From contig PMTF01000012.1 in assembly GCA_003167415.1 (NCBI GenBank), positions 1-44,678 on the forward strand: a stretch of 44,678 bases of DNA, written 5' to 3'. The notes beneath the pieces were generated by a model. The model saw only the letters and a list, made by a program, of their open reading frames with translations. It was not told where the DNA came from and ran no database searches. The position numbers and the translations under genes were made by a program. The DNA comes from Acidimicrobiaceae bacterium (GTDB lineage: Bacteria; Actinomycetota; Acidimicrobiia; Acidimicrobiales; RAAP-2). Shown piece after piece: positions 44,580-44,678 of this stretch (position 1 is the stretch's first letter; each line of letters begins with the position of its first letter).

Positions 44580-44653
44580 GCGGGCGTAGTTCAGCGGCAG
44601 AACATCAGCTTCCCAAGCTGAGAACGCGAGTTCGATTCTCGTCGCCCGCTCCA
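44580..44653 (+). tRNA. tRNA-Gly (CCC)
   Basis: A 74-base cloverleaf with encoded CCA. The acceptor stem GCGGGCG/CGCCCGC, anticodon stem TCAGC/GCTGA around the loop TTCCCAA (anticodon CCC), and T-loop TTCGATT are all normal; the discriminator is T, as usual for bacterial glycine tRNAs. Confidence 0.95.
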
Positions 44654-44678
44654 AATGGGCTGGTTCCCGAAATGTGGA

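Overview
The window reads as chromosome of a GC-rich actinobacterium, most likely of the class Acidimicrobiia or a close relative (inference from gene families and style, not from a marker phylogeny). The evidence is abundant GTG starts, a dnaK-grpE-dnaJ-hspR operon with an HspR (HAIR-like) operator, a GlnR-type box before amt-glnK, a PurS/PurQ/small-PurL system, a Mycobacterium-like dCTP deaminase, and many leaderless promoters of the form TANNNT, about six bases, then ATG or GTG.

Layout. 0-4 kb is an accessory, less GC-rich block: AraC-type regulator, divergent NmrA-like oxidoreductase and SnoaL-like protein, a decayed DUF4242-like remnant, and a GT87-type membrane mannosyltransferase. 4-19.5 kb holds small metabolic and envelope genes: two dienelactone-hydrolase-like proteins, HEAT-repeat, TPR-like and ASCH proteins, a DUF1295 membrane protein, tRNA hydroxylase TrhO, a His-rich secreted DUF5666-like protein, DUF2079 and DUF2157-like membrane proteins, a DHA2 drug exporter in a three-gene operon, a GH1 beta-glucosidase, a VOC protein, an esterase, tRNA-Asp and tRNA-Phe, and a serine hydrolase.

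19.4-31.5 kb is a nucleotide block. purF-purM-pyrE overlap each other; a PHP phosphoesterase gene converges on purL; purL has its own leaderless promoter at the end of purA-purD-purB-purC-purS-purQ. Together these supply most of de novo IMP synthesis and the first AMP step; purN, purK/purE, purH and guaB/guaA are not here. 31.5-35.4 kb is the chaperone operon, with a near-consensus promoter whose spacer contains the HspR operator. Divergent to it is gpmA. 36.3-38.1 kb is amt-glnK with a four-half-site GlnR box.

A stand-alone TnpB (RNA-guided nuclease family, no TnpA) sits just upstream of that regulatory region, between amt and a fused membrane/iron-sulfur heterodisulfide-reductase-like gene. 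The window closes with dcd, a DrrAB-like ABC exporter and tRNA-Gly(CCC).

The most notable points are the leaderless-promoter pattern (which fixes several starts and supports one otherwise anonymous gene), the HspR operator inside the dnaK promoter, the GlnR box next to the TnpB insertion, the predicted omega-RNA overlapping the tnpB 3' end, and a tRNA-Phe with A instead of T at position 54. I did not find a clearly new multi-gene system; the rest is mostly recognisable housekeeping and small accessory genes.
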